Positions 53,729 through 63,284 are shown, counted from the first letter of the stretch. The stretch is 64,000 nt of DNA from Acidovorax sp. (GCA_031277855.1 JAITLO010000044.1:60442-124441), one strand, 5' to 3'. Notes: generated from the sequence alone by a model not told the origin. Numbers and translations: made by a program.

Positions 53729-54613
53729 ATGAAAATCACCAAGCACAAAAACATTTTGGCTGCTGCAGCAGCGGCCCTGGTTCTGACTGCATGTGGCCAG
53801 AAGGTGGAAGTGCCTCCGGCGCACCTGGGCAAGATCATGACCAAGGATGGCTATCAGGAAGCCCTGATTCCCACCTCCAAATTCCGCCTGGGCATGTGCT
53901 GGGCCTATTGCGATCGCCTGGTTCTGCTGGATGTCTCCGACAAGGCCTATGAAGAGGCCATGAGCATCTTCATCCCCGAAGACAAGCTGAACCTGGATGT
54001 GAGCATCCGCGCCACGCTCAGCATCAACTCCAAGAAAACGGCCGAGCTCTTCAATGCCGTGGCACCCACCGAAGTCTCGGGCGATGTCTCCACCATTGCC
54101 AACGAGCAGGTCTATCGCACCTATGCCAGCCAGATCATCCAGTCCGAGGTGCGTGAATATCTGAGCAAGCTGTCGATTGGCGAGATCGCCTCCAGCAACG
54201 AAAAAATCAATGCCGACCTGCGCGTGCAGCTGGGCAAGGCCATCGAGACGCTGACCCCGTTCTCCGTGCGCTTCGTGGGCATCACCAATCTGAAGTACCC
54301 CAAGATCATCACCGAAGCCCAGGAGTCGGCAGCCGAGCGCCGCGAGGCCATTCAAAAGGAAGAGGCCCAACTGGCCATCTCCAAGGCGCAGCTGGAGCGA
54401 GAGCTGCAAGAAGCCCGCCTGCAGCGCGCCATTGACAAGGAAAAGGCCGAGACCGAAGCCATGTCGCAGTCGGTGCTGGCCCAGTCCGTAGACGCCCGCG
54501 TGCTGCAGCTGCGCAAGCTGGAAAATGAACGCGCCTGGATCGAAAAATGGAATGGCCAGTTGCCCACCACCACGCTGGGTGATAGCGTGCCCATGGTGAA
54601 TATCAGCAAATGA
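53729..54613 (+). CDS. SPFH/prohibitin-like lipoprotein
   Basis: A 294-residue protein with a lipoprotein signal (LAAAAAALVLTAC, Cys at residue 21). The middle resembles an SPFH/band-7 fold with DKLNLDVSIRATLSINSKKTAELF and a C-terminal coiled coil (EAQESAAERREAIQKEEAQLAISKAQLERELQEARLQ). Flotillin-type proteins of this kind scaffold membranes; being a lipoprotein puts it in the periplasm, which is unusual. The ATG at 53729 follows AGGAGG. It overlaps the next small gene by four bases. Confidence 0.75.
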   Translation: MKITKHKNILAAAAAALVLTACGQKVEVPPAHLGKIMTKDGYQEALIPTSKFRLGMCWAYCDRLVLLDVSDKAYEEAMSIFIPEDKLNLDVSIRATLSINSKKTAELFNAVAPTEVSGDVSTIANEQVYRTYASQIIQSEVREYLSKLSIGEIASSNEKINADLRVQLGKAIETLTPFSVRFVGITNLKYPKIITEAQESAAERREAIQKEEAQLAISKAQLERELQEARLQRAIDKEKAETEAMSQSVLAQSVDARVLQLRKLENERAWIEKWNGQLPTTTLGDSVPMVNISK

Positions 54614-54903
54614 GCACCCTGCTCGTCAACCTCCTGCCCCTTGCCATCGCGGTTGCTGGCCTTGGCCTGAGCTGGAAATACAAAAAGCTGTGGATGGCTG
54701 CGGCCACTGCCGCCATCTTGTTTGTCTACTTCCAGGCCCAGCCCTCCTACCTGCCCAAGGGACAGATCGTGCGCGAAGCTCCACCGACCTTTGTCGAATC
54801 CGATGCCAAAATCGAAAACAGGCTGAGCAAGCCGGTACCTGGCAACGAGCGTGACCAGCGCATGCAAGACGCCGTCAAGCAAGGCCTGGATTTCAAAAAA
54901 TAA
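54610..54903 (+). CDS. Small membrane protein coupled to the SPFH-like lipoprotein
   Basis: A 97-residue protein with two closely spaced hydrophobic segments (about 3-22 and 28-44) and a charged tail from about 50. The start overlaps the previous gene's stop (ATGA), so the two products are probably made together and may interact. I do not recognise a family. A terminator follows. Confidence 0.7.
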   Translation: MSTLLVNLLPLAIAVAGLGLSWKYKKLWMAAATAAILFVYFQAQPSYLPKGQIVREAPPTFVESDAKIENRLSKPVPGNERDQRMQDAVKQGLDFKK

Positions 54904-54926
54904 ACACGGGCCCCAGCCCTGCCGCC

Positions 54927-54952
54927 AACCCGCCTTACGCGGGTTTTCTTTT
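54927..54952 (+). terminator. Terminator after the small membrane-protein gene
   Basis: AACCCGC/GCGGGTT stem (54927-54933 with 54939-54945) with a 5-base loop, then TTCTTTT. Confidence 0.85.
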
Positions 54953-54969
54953 GCACATTGAGATTTGCG

Positions 54970-56091
54970 TCATGCGCCGTTTCGCTTGCGTCGCCAATGT
55001 TCATGGTCAGGCGCACGGCCCGGGCGCAGCTCCCAGCGGTGGGCATTGGCCAGCAGCTTTTCCTGCACATCGGGCGGATAGTCCGCCACCGTGGTGAACG
55101 CAGGCGTTGGTTTGCCCGGCTTTCCCGCTTCACGAATGATCTTGGGCCAGCGTGGCCGCCAGCACAGCAGCAGCGATGCCCAGTGGGAGAGGCCAATAAT
55201 GACAAAGGCCGGCGAAATCAGCAGCGCCCCCAGCCATATCAAGGGGCCACCATTGCGTGCAAATGCACCCAAAGCCTCAAACTGGGGCGAAAACGCATTC
55301 CAGGGCAAGGGCAGCAACGAGCTGGTGCGCGGTTTGGCTACGGCTTGCAAACCGCCTTCATCCATATAACGGCGAATAAACTCCCACTCGGCCTGCAACT
55401 CGGCTTGGCTGCTGCTTTGCTTGCCGATAAAAGCAAAAGTGGGGAAAGGTAAATCAACCTCGCCAGGAAACCAACCCACCATCAAGCGCTGTCCTGCCAC
55501 TTCCATAGAGGCAATGCCCTCCCATGGTAGAACCATAATACCGCCACAGCTTTTTGGTCGATGGAGATAGACCTGTCGTGTAACTCGATTAAATCGAATC
55601 AACAAATGCCGTGACGTTAGCATTTCCATACGGGTAATCCAAAGGGCATATTTCGAATAATACCAAAGCATGGTAACAGTCATCGTGGTACCAACTAAAA
55701 AAACCAAATAATCACCAATTGACAATGCTCTTCCCAATATCACTTCAGAGTCAAATATTGCCGCTAGTAATATTCGACCTCCTATGGATGCCCACATACC
55801 AATAACGCCGTAAAGTGCGAGGCAGGAAATAAGTGTCACCAGGCCCCTTTTATCTTCCAGCCCGCCACAACGCATTTCTAAATACGTGTTATTGAAGGCA
55901 TAAATCGGCCCCCTTGTTTCGGCACGATGAAATCTTTTAGCTGCCTGAAAGGCATTTTCTTCCGCTACGGTTTCTTCGTATAACGCACCAATAACAGGTC
56001 GCCCAGGTCCTTTGTATTCGTCTATGTTTTTCTTAACCCACTCATCAGATTTTAGGTTGGCAAGCCACATTATCCATTCAGAAATATACAT
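54970..56091 (-). CDS. Membrane protein of a T6SS immunity-like family (DUF6708-like)
   Basis: A 373-residue protein with two transmembrane helices at about 85-107 and 126-148, then a soluble domain with LLIRFNRVTRQVYLHRP and VLPWEGIASMEVAG, and two further hydrophobic segments at about 283-325. The R-NR-RQVY plus W pattern is shared with the immunity candidates upstream, but overall identity is low. It is the last gene of the T6SS effector island. I call the family by resemblance; function as an immunity protein is inferred. GC content falls in its N-terminal half. Confidence 0.6.
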   Translation of the reverse strand: MYISEWIMWLANLKSDEWVKKNIDEYKGPGRPVIGALYEETVAEENAFQAAKRFHRAETRGPIYAFNNTYLEMRCGGLEDKRGLVTLISCLALYGVIGMWASIGGRILLAAIFDSEVILGRALSIGDYLVFLVGTTMTVTMLWYYSKYALWITRMEMLTSRHLLIRFNRVTRQVYLHRPKSCGGIMVLPWEGIASMEVAGQRLMVGWFPGEVDLPFPTFAFIGKQSSSQAELQAEWEFIRRYMDEGGLQAVAKPRTSSLLPLPWNAFSPQFEALGAFARNGGPLIWLGALLISPAFVIIGLSHWASLLLCWRPRWPKIIREAGKPGKPTPAFTTVADYPPDVQEKLLANAHRWELRPGRAPDHEHWRRKRNGA

Positions 56092-56306
56092 TACAGCACC
56101 GCTCTCAATGCGCCATATAAGCTGGCCAATTTTTCTGCCACGTCTTTATACGGATAGGATTTTTAAAAAATTGGGGCAGGATATAGCATACAAAAGCATT
56201 AATTTTATATGCATGTCATTCAAGCATGTTTATTTATTTTTGGTTTTTGCATTTAACTTCGCATATCTCACCAAAAAAATTAAACAATCTTGCATGGATT
56301 GATACT

Positions 56307-57238
56307 CTATTCGCTATCAAACCCACAAATCTCGTCAATCTCTTTGGGGAACGGCGTATAAGGCACACCGTATTCCAGCACTTCGCCAATGCTTTCAGGA
56401 AACACCATGGTAATCAGCCAAAACACCTTACCCGGCACCAACCACCAGGCCTTGCGCTTGCCTTCGGGCGTGGAGAAGTCTTCACGAAATTTTTGTGCCC
56501 ATTCACGGTAACCACTTAAAAAGGCCTGCCAACGCGACTGCGGCTCGATTTGTTGCAAGCCCATGGGCGGCACGGTAGCACTGCCATCCATAAAGCACTG
56601 CAAATAATTCCATAACTCACGCGCGGTTCTGCCCTGGTCGTTATGGCCCAGATTGCCACAAGGCGCATAGGTTTCTTTGGGTGGATTTTGTTTCCAATCC
56701 ACGCCTAGCAAAAACAATGGGTATAGAGCGGTATAGCCTGCACGGCTGACATGGGGTATATAGCCTGCCATGGGGCGTATTTCACTCCAATTCAGCGTAA
56801 TAAGATTCTGACTGCCGGCCATCACAAAATATACTTTCTGATTGTTTTTATTCAATCGTATAAATACACCACGGCTGTTGGCAGAAAATAATTTTGAAAA
56901 AAATACATCAAAAGCCCTACACATAACGTAAAAATTGGCATCATCGAATACCAAAATAAATCACCTTCTCTATTCTCCGATAATGACCAAACAAAAAATG
57001 CCGTACCAAGGCCTATTAAAAACAATACTGCAGGCGCACTAGCAAATATATTTCTCATAAAATTGGCATAAGAGGCTATTTCCACGCAATTTGGATTAAC
57101 TCTTCTGATACCCAGCATTTCACGCAAATAACTTTCTTCCGAAAAATTATCGAATTTAATGTTGGATCGGCGATCGATAGGTATGGCACCAAGCAACTCA
57201 CCTTCAGGAACGCGCTGTACATCTTCTATTTTTTTCAT
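56307..57238 (-). pseudogene. Frameshifted copy of the T6SS immunity candidate
   Basis: Two overlapping frames together match the intact gene at 58579-59508 from start (MKKIEDVQRVPEGELLGAIP) to end (FPKEIDEICGFDSE). The frame breaks in a run of seven A (56897-56903, T on the coding strand). With eight, the reading would continue as FFSKLFSANSRGVF, exactly like the intact copy. So one base has been lost, giving a truncated protein ending in AVVYLYD. It may be a dead copy, a phase-variable gene or a sequence error. Protein similarity to the intact copy is high. Confidence 0.8.
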
Positions 57239-57364
57239 TTGCCCGTTAATCTCCACGATTATTTAAATCTTCAATCCATCTCGTCTGAAGGCAGAGAGCC
57301 TTCTAATACAAGAAATGCAAGCGACAACAAATCTATATCTCATAGCCAACTCGTGGCGTTGAGA

Positions 57365-58315
57365 TCAAGAATCTATGCGTTCCCCATTCACACGTATGAC
57401 CGGCTTGCGCTTTTCTGCAAAACCGCACAACACATCGATTTCTTTAGGGAAAGTGGCGTAAGGCACGTTGTATTGCAGCCAGGCCTCTACGCTGTCAGGA
57501 AAGGCATTGATCAACAGCCAGCCTATCCATAGTGGAATCGTGATGGGGGCCCATAGCCAGCCGCCAGGCTTGGTCAGCCGGCGATGCAAGCCTGCATACC
57601 ACTCACGATACGGCGCCAGTGTTTCCTCCCGGCGGCTGCGCCGGGGTGGCACTGCTGGCGGGCTGGGCAAGCCCTGGGGGCCATGGGCCATAAATGCTTG
57701 CAAATATGCCCAGAGTGCGCGTGCCGAGCGGTCACCATCTGCCACGCCTACATTCCCGCAGGCTGCACAGATTTCCGTGGGGGGGTCCATGGCGTGGTCT
57801 ATGCCAAACAGATACAGCGGATGGCGGCTGGCATAGCCGCTGGGGGAAACAATGGGGATATAACCAGCCACGGCTTCAATCTGCCCCCAATCCAGCACAT
57901 GCAGGCGGTCCAGATCATTGGGGTAGATAAAGTATAGCTTTCTGGTAATGCGGTTGATTCGAATATAGGTACCACGGCAGCGATGCGCCCCGCTCAAAAA
58001 ATAGAAAAAAAATGCTATAAATGTTAATACTGGTGCCACTATCAAAAGGTCAACAATAATTTCAAAATCAAGATTATCAAATCCAATATTTAAAATATAT
58101 GGAATCAGTGCACACAAGGTTATTATAATAGACATACCAATATATCCTGTAACACCGCTATGTGTAAGATTTAAGTATGCATTCAACTCCACACATTGTT
58201 CATTCACTCGGTGCACGCTGTCAGGCTCTGCCGCAATACCAGTATCTTGACCATGGAATAGAGGTGTACCTCCCATACGCAGATTATTCGGCATATATTT
58301 CACCTGTTTAGACAT
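57365..58315 (-). CDS. Membrane immunity candidate for the orphan effector tip
   Basis: A 316-residue protein. It has two transmembrane helices near residues 55-75 and 86-108, then a soluble domain with GTYIRINRITRKLYFIYP, DWGQIEAVAGYIP, YLFGIDHAMDPPTEICAACGN and the end FPKEIDVLCGF. This is the same layout as the immunity candidates at 58579 and 56307 but much more divergent. Its ATG overlaps the stop of the orphan effector tip (TAATG), the arrangement of a toxin-immunity pair. Family assignment DUF6708-like is by resemblance. Confidence 0.7.
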   Translation of the reverse strand: MSKQVKYMPNNLRMGGTPLFHGQDTGIAAEPDSVHRVNEQCVELNAYLNLTHSGVTGYIGMSIIITLCALIPYILNIGFDNLDFEIIVDLLIVAPVLTFIAFFFYFLSGAHRCRGTYIRINRITRKLYFIYPNDLDRLHVLDWGQIEAVAGYIPIVSPSGYASRHPLYLFGIDHAMDPPTEICAACGNVGVADGDRSARALWAYLQAFMAHGPQGLPSPPAVPPRRSRREETLAPYREWYAGLHRRLTKPGGWLWAPITIPLWIGWLLINAFPDSVEAWLQYNVPYATFPKEIDVLCGFAEKRKPVIRVNGERIDS

Positions 58316-58578
58316 TATCGAGGAGCTCCCACAGGTTCAATTTTTTCTTTAGCGATAGGGTCGGAGAAAAATCCCCCCGTGGTAAAAATCAAGGGGGTTG
58401 GTGCATCTTTCTGCAGAATGACCAGCTCTGGTGAATGCTCGGGATCAGGTAAGAACAAGTATTCCAGCTCAACCTGGGTGTCTTCGTGCATTTGTATGGC
58501 CCAGCCACACTCCTTGCCTGTATGGCCTAAAGAAGTCACCAAGCATGCCAGGGTATAGCCGATAAACCCGCAGCTGGG
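58315..58578 (-). pseudogene. Orphan C-terminal tip of a T6SS effector
   Basis: A reading frame of about 75-87 codons with no ATG start. TSLGHTGKECGWAIQMHEDT and the end LIFTTGGFFSDPIAKEKIEP correspond to the last ~75 residues of the 948-residue effector (DSLGKKYGWSIAMHKDAK; LVFTASGWVQDTIAVDKLMP). It begins right after the stop codon of the upstream immunity gene, in the same frame. It is probably a leftover or a silent tip that can recombine onto the effector. A TTG at 58542 could serve as a start, but expression alone seems unlikely. Confidence 0.75.
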
Positions 58579-59508
58579 CTAGCTATCAAACCCACAAATC
58601 TCGTCAATCTCTTTAGGAAATGGCGTATAAGGCACACCGTATTCCAGCACCTCGCCAATGCTTTCGGGAAACACCATGGTAATCAGCCAAAGCACCTTGC
58701 ACGGCGCCCACCACCAGGCCTTGCGCTTGCCTTCGGGTGTGGACAGGTCTTCACGGAATTTTTTCGCCCACTCGCGGTAACCACTTAAAAAAGCCTCCCA
58801 GCACGATGCTGGTTCAGTTTGTAAAAACTGTACGGGAGGCACAGAGTCGTTGCCATCCATAAAGCACTGCAAATAATTCCACAACTCACGTGCGGTTCTG
58901 CCCTGGTCGTTATGGCCCAGATTTCCGCAAGGCGCATAGGTTTCTTTTGGTGGATTTTGGGTCCAATCTACACCCAGCAAAAATAGCGGGTACAGCGCGG
59001 TATAGCCTGCACGGCTGACATGAGGGATATAACCGGCCATAGGCCTTATTTCACTCCAATTCAACGTAACCAGCCGCTGGCTATCAGCCATCACGAAATA
59101 TATATTTTTGTTAATTCTATTAAGTCGTATAAACACACCTCGGCTATTTGCAAAAAACAATCTCGAAAACATATACATTATCAGTCCTCCAGATAAGCCT
59201 ATAGAAGACAGAATAAAAATTTCATAATATATCTTTCTAGAAGGGAGTACCATCCATAAAAAAACACCTCCCAAAATGCCTATTAAAAAAAATATCGCAG
59301 GAGCGCTGGCATATATATTTCTCATAAAGTTGGCATAGGAGGCTATTTCAATACAGTTTTGATTGACTCTCCTGATTCCCAGCATTTCCCGAAGATATTT
59401 TTCTGCCGGAAAATTGTCAGATTTAATTTTTCCTCGACGCTCAATGGGGATAGAGCCCAGAAGTTCACCCACAGGAACACGTTGTATGTCTTCGATTTTT
59501 TTTATCAT
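58579..59508 (-). CDS. Membrane immunity candidate for the T6SS effector
   Basis: A 309-residue protein. Residues about 1-60 are soluble (VGELLGSIPIERRGKI, YLREMLGIRRVNQNCIEIASYANFMRNI), then two transmembrane helices at about 70-90 and 99-117. A soluble domain follows with GVFIRLNRINKNIYFVMADSQRLVTLNW and PMAGYIPHVSRAGYTALYPLFLLGVDW, and a final hydrophobic segment near 273-290. It overlaps the effector stop by four bases (ATGA), the classic effector-immunity arrangement. A membrane immunity protein fits a membrane-damaging effector. Not a family I can name with certainty. Confidence 0.75.
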   Translation of the reverse strand: MIKKIEDIQRVPVGELLGSIPIERRGKIKSDNFPAEKYLREMLGIRRVNQNCIEIASYANFMRNIYASAPAIFFLIGILGGVFLWMVLPSRKIYYEIFILSSIGLSGGLIMYMFSRLFFANSRGVFIRLNRINKNIYFVMADSQRLVTLNWSEIRPMAGYIPHVSRAGYTALYPLFLLGVDWTQNPPKETYAPCGNLGHNDQGRTARELWNYLQCFMDGNDSVPPVQFLQTEPASCWEAFLSGYREWAKKFREDLSTPEGKRKAWWWAPCKVLWLITMVFPESIGEVLEYGVPYTPFPKEIDEICGFDS

Positions 59509-62351
59509 TTTGGAGGCCTTATGGGCATCAGTTTATCTACAGCTATGGTGTCTTGAACCCAGCCTGATGCAGTAAACACCAAGGGCTCTGGAGCGCCGGC
59601 CTGTTCAATGGCCAGTGCTGGATTTCCACAAATATCTGGCCAGTAAGTATATTCAAATTCTACTTTCGCATCTTTATGCATGGCAATACTCCAGCCATAT
59701 TTTTTACCCAAGCTATCGGTTAACTCTTCTACGATGTAATTCTCATCTAAATTGATGCTGGTATTTGTTTGTTTCAGTACATCTAAAGACTTCAGCCTGC
59801 CAAGTTCCTTGTCTTTCAATTTAACCTTGATTTCGGTATAAATATCATCAGTATCTCGATTGGCAGGTGGTGTATAAAAAAGTAGACGTAAAGTGCCGGC
59901 TGCACCCTGAGCAGATTCCCATTTAGCGCTAAGCTGAGGACTGTATTGCAAGCTATGCCACGCTGTGAGCTCTTCCACCAAAACATATTTCTTCTGGTGT
60001 ATTCCCCAGGCCGAGTGTTTGAGCAGAATTTCCATAGGGCCGTGCTGTGCTTCTGCAGCTTTCAAGGAACAATAAATCGCACTGCCAGTCGCAATCACTA
60101 CGATGGCAGCCCATGCCCATGGGTTGGCACCTAATACCCATATGGATGCACTCGCCATACCCATTCTAGCCAGGGCGGCGGCACCACCAGCAGCTATAGC
60201 ATAAGCAGAAACTCCTCCTGATATCGCCGAGTACAAATACATTCTGCTTTGTTCAAAATTCGCATCATTTTTAGCATCAATAGAGCGCATTAAATCAGCA
60301 GCAGCCATAAATCCAGAAGCGCCAGCCCCAGCTACAGTGGCACCCCATTTCACGCCAAAGCGTGTTGCAATTTTCGCCAACGCCTTATTTCCTTGACGAG
60401 ATGACATATAGGCGATTGTCAGACTACTCGCCTCGATAGAGGCACCTACTATGGCAGTCAATGCTCCAAAAAACGCCAAGTAATTATTGAAATTTTCTTC
60501 ATTTCTCAAATCTTTTAAAGCATTACGTATTCCCCATATCGCAAGCGCCCCTCCAATCCCCGTAAATCCAGCACCACCTATTTGTCTTGCCTGATTAAAT
60601 CTGCGCAGCAATGGATTTTCCCCAAGAGTGATGAGTTCAGGCTTTTGAATTGCCATTGTGGCAATGCTTTCCCAATCCCAAACTGCCACACGCCTGCTCG
60701 CTTCTATCAGACTGGTGCTCTGACTTGGTCCTCGGATATTATTCATATGGGATTTCCAGCGTTTTCCAATCTCCCCCGAGCTGACATAACCTTGTAGCTC
60801 CAAAGACCAGCGCTGGTATTGCTCCATCGACACATCAATAAATCCTATTGTTTTTCCATAGCGCCTTTCGCTCAAATGCCGAAGCCGTTTCATCAAAGGG
60901 TCGACCTGCTGGACAGGGGCTTTGGCGATATAGTTCCAAAGTTGCATGGCAAGCAGCTCGGTTATCTGGGTGGCAGGGCGTTCGTCCAGCAGCTTGTCCA
61001 CCACATCAAATACCCCTTTGGAGATGGTCACGGGGTTGTTGAGTCTGTCCATCAACAGCACATCTCCGGCAGCCAGCGCTTTCCATAAAGGGCTGATGGC
61101 GGGAGACGCTTCGATTTGCCGCGTCAGTGCCTGCAGGCCTGCCTCGGTGTGCGACGCTGTAGCCAGGCAGTTGAGCACGGCCACTTCGTAGTCGCGGGCG
61201 TTGTTTGCGCATGCAAGGTCAAACAGGCTGAGCGCTTTACCCAGCTGGGCGCTGGAGGGCATCAGATGTATCCAGGCCGTCACATCTGCGCCGGTTTGGG
61301 TGATGGCTTGGGAAAAGCTTGCTAGCTTTTTTTCATACAGCGCCTGAAAGCCTTGCACGCCCTGAAAGTTCACCAACTTGCGCTGGCGTGCAAGCGCCTC
61401 TTGTTCCAGGGGCTGTTTGGCGTGGCGCTGGGCTTGTTGAAAGTAGCCCTTGATCAGCGCCGCGCTCTGCAAACGGTGCTTGCTATCGGCTTGGTAGCGG
61501 TCTCGTTTGGCGACCTCGGCAGCGCAGAGGTGATTGAGCTCGCTGATCATGCCCAACGGGTCTTGAAGTGCCACTGCCCATACCTGGCCTTGTGAAGTCG
61601 GCAGTTGCGCCAGCTTCATAGCGTTCAAGATGCGGAGATAGTCCGCCGTTTTGTCGCAAAGCCTGATCTCACTCCAGTCGTAATAGCGTGTGAATGGCCC
61701 GAGTCCGGAGGGCACAAGCTCCTTGGTCAACGAGCCAAGCATTAACGAGCTGAACGTGTGGGGCAAGGCAAGCTGCGGTTTGACTGGCGCTGCCGGTTTG
61801 ACTTCGGTGGTGAGGCTGCTGCGCAGTCCGTCGGTGTCCTGCTCAATCTTCCACAGCGTGGCGTGGGTGAGTATGGTGTCGCTCACCATGAGGTAGACGG
61901 TGTCGGCCACGCTGGTTTCAGGGGCCAGCAGATAGGGCGTGGCGCGGCCCGCATCGGGGCGGGCCAGGCGACCGGGGGCGTCGTCGTTGTAGTCAGCCTC
62001 GGTCCACCACAGGTGGGCAAAGCGTATGTCCTCGGTCACCTGGTAGTGGCGCGTTTTCATGCGCCCTTCCTGAAAGTAAAACAGGTAGACATAGCTGTCC
62101 GGGCGCAGCACGCGCAGGCCGTAGGCTTTGCCACCTTGCAGCGCCGGGTAGTCTTTCACCTGAAGGCGCCCAAAGCTTGCAGGGTTGCTCTCGGCGATCT
62201 TGGCAATGTCGTAGCTGGGCTCGGTAATGCCATAGCGCAGCGGGTAAATGGGCACGCCGCGCTCGCAAGGCGGCTGTGATACGGCCTGGCCGCAGGCCTT
62301 GGCGCTGGGATGGTCGGGCTGCACCGCCTTTTTGAAATGGGAAGAAACCAT
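59505..62351 (-). CDS. T6SS effector candidate, VasX/BTH_I2691-like, membrane-active
   Basis: A 948-residue protein with no signal peptide. The N-terminus has the pattern of VasX/BTH_I2691-type effectors: two cysteines, then GVPIYPLRYGI, GRLQVKDYP and LRVLRPDSYVYLFY. Residues about 590-760 contain at least four hydrophobic segments (FTGIGGALAIWGI, YLAFFGALTAIVGASI, GATVAGAGASGFMAA, WAWAAIVVIATGSAIYC), so the toxic action may be pore formation. The last 75 residues are duplicated as an orphan tip at 58315. It follows the DUF4123 adaptor by 12 bases and overlaps an immunity candidate. Confidence 0.75.
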   Translation of the reverse strand: MVSSHFKKAVQPDHPSAKACGQAVSQPPCERGVPIYPLRYGITEPSYDIAKIAESNPASFGRLQVKDYPALQGGKAYGLRVLRPDSYVYLFYFQEGRMKTRHYQVTEDIRFAHLWWTEADYNDDAPGRLARPDAGRATPYLLAPETSVADTVYLMVSDTILTHATLWKIEQDTDGLRSSLTTEVKPAAPVKPQLALPHTFSSLMLGSLTKELVPSGLGPFTRYYDWSEIRLCDKTADYLRILNAMKLAQLPTSQGQVWAVALQDPLGMISELNHLCAAEVAKRDRYQADSKHRLQSAALIKGYFQQAQRHAKQPLEQEALARQRKLVNFQGVQGFQALYEKKLASFSQAITQTGADVTAWIHLMPSSAQLGKALSLFDLACANNARDYEVAVLNCLATASHTEAGLQALTRQIEASPAISPLWKALAAGDVLLMDRLNNPVTISKGVFDVVDKLLDERPATQITELLAMQLWNYIAKAPVQQVDPLMKRLRHLSERRYGKTIGFIDVSMEQYQRWSLELQGYVSSGEIGKRWKSHMNNIRGPSQSTSLIEASRRVAVWDWESIATMAIQKPELITLGENPLLRRFNQARQIGGAGFTGIGGALAIWGIRNALKDLRNEENFNNYLAFFGALTAIVGASIEASSLTIAYMSSRQGNKALAKIATRFGVKWGATVAGAGASGFMAAADLMRSIDAKNDANFEQSRMYLYSAISGGVSAYAIAAGGAAALARMGMASASIWVLGANPWAWAAIVVIATGSAIYCSLKAAEAQHGPMEILLKHSAWGIHQKKYVLVEELTAWHSLQYSPQLSAKWESAQGAAGTLRLLFYTPPANRDTDDIYTEIKVKLKDKELGRLKSLDVLKQTNTSINLDENYIVEELTDSLGKKYGWSIAMHKDAKVEFEYTYWPDICGNPALAIEQAGAPEPLVFTASGWVQDTIAVDKLMPIRPPK

Positions 62352-62363
62352 GGTGATCTGTCT

Positions 62364-63284
62364 TTAAATCTCTGGGGTCGCTGTCTGACTCAGCCGGTCA
62401 CTGATCTCAAACAGCCGCTGCAGGCCTTGCACCGAGGTTTGGTGCAACAGGCTTTTCACGACCGCGTCTTGGGAAAGCGCCTGCTGCGGGTAGCGCAGGC
62501 GCAGCTCCATGTAAAAGCGCACATCGCGCTCCAAACGAAAGCCAAAATGCGCTGCCTCTTCCGCAAAAACGGCCAATTGCCTGCGCAGGCGCAGCTGGTT
62601 GTCAGCCGCCGCAAAGATGGGGAAGCGCTGGGTCATCAGCTGCGCAAAGTGGCGCAGAAACCAGGCGTAGCTGGCGGCATCCAAAGCGGCCTCGTCGTCT
62701 GGGCTCAACACCAGCGGGCGCACCTCGTCAGCAGTGCTGGCAAAGCCGCCCGGCACATCGGCCTGCAGCCACTCGGCCTGGTCTTTGCCGCTGTGCCAGA
62801 TAAAGCTTTGGATGGGGCCGAAAAGACAGGCCAGTTGCTCGGCCGGCAAGGCTTCGCACAGCTCCTCCAAGGTCCGCAGCGAATGCAGGCCAAAGCGCAA
62901 AGGCTGCCCACCGGCGTTGGTGAACTCATGCAGGTTCAGCACTTGGGCTCGCATGGGCTCGTGGGCTGCCGTGCCCACCAGAATGAGTCCTGCCTGCTCC
63001 TCGGCCCAGCTGTGGCAAAACTTTTCCAGCAAGGCTGGGTTGAGTTGCAGCAGCATGGGGCCTTGCAAATAGCCTGGCGGTTCGTACTCCATGGGTGTTC
63101 CGCGCCAGACCCAGTGGTGCTGAAAATCGCCCGCCAAGGCTTGCACCTCTTCTTGCAATGTGGGTCTATCGGCGGCTTGGAGTAGCAGCCATGCAGGCGC
63201 TTGTGACGCCAGCGCTTCCCAGTTGGGTGGCGCTACGCTGCGCACACGCACCCTGGGCCAGCCTGCATCCACGCGTTCCGACAT
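62364..63284 (-). CDS. DUF4123 domain T6SS adaptor/chaperone
   Basis: A 306-residue protein. An N-terminal DUF4123 lobe (WLLLQAADRPTLQEEVQALA; GPMLLQLNPALLEKFCHSW; LILVGTAAHEPMRAQVLNLHEF) is followed by a helical C-terminal half. Such adaptors (Tap/TEC) load a cognate effector onto VgrG. It starts by a four-base overlap with the vgrG stop and lies directly before the effector gene. This gene order supports the effector call. The ATG at 63284 is the likely start. Confidence 0.88.
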   Translation of the reverse strand: MSERVDAGWPRVRVRSVAPPNWEALASQAPAWLLLQAADRPTLQEEVQALAGDFQHHWVWRGTPMEYEPPGYLQGPMLLQLNPALLEKFCHSWAEEQAGLILVGTAAHEPMRAQVLNLHEFTNAGGQPLRFGLHSLRTLEELCEALPAEQLACLFGPIQSFIWHSGKDQAEWLQADVPGGFASTADEVRPLVLSPDDEAALDAASYAWFLRHFAQLMTQRFPIFAAADNQLRLRRQLAVFAEEAAHFGFRLERDVRFYMELRLRYPQQALSQDAVVKSLLHQTSVQGLQRLFEISDRLSQTATPEI

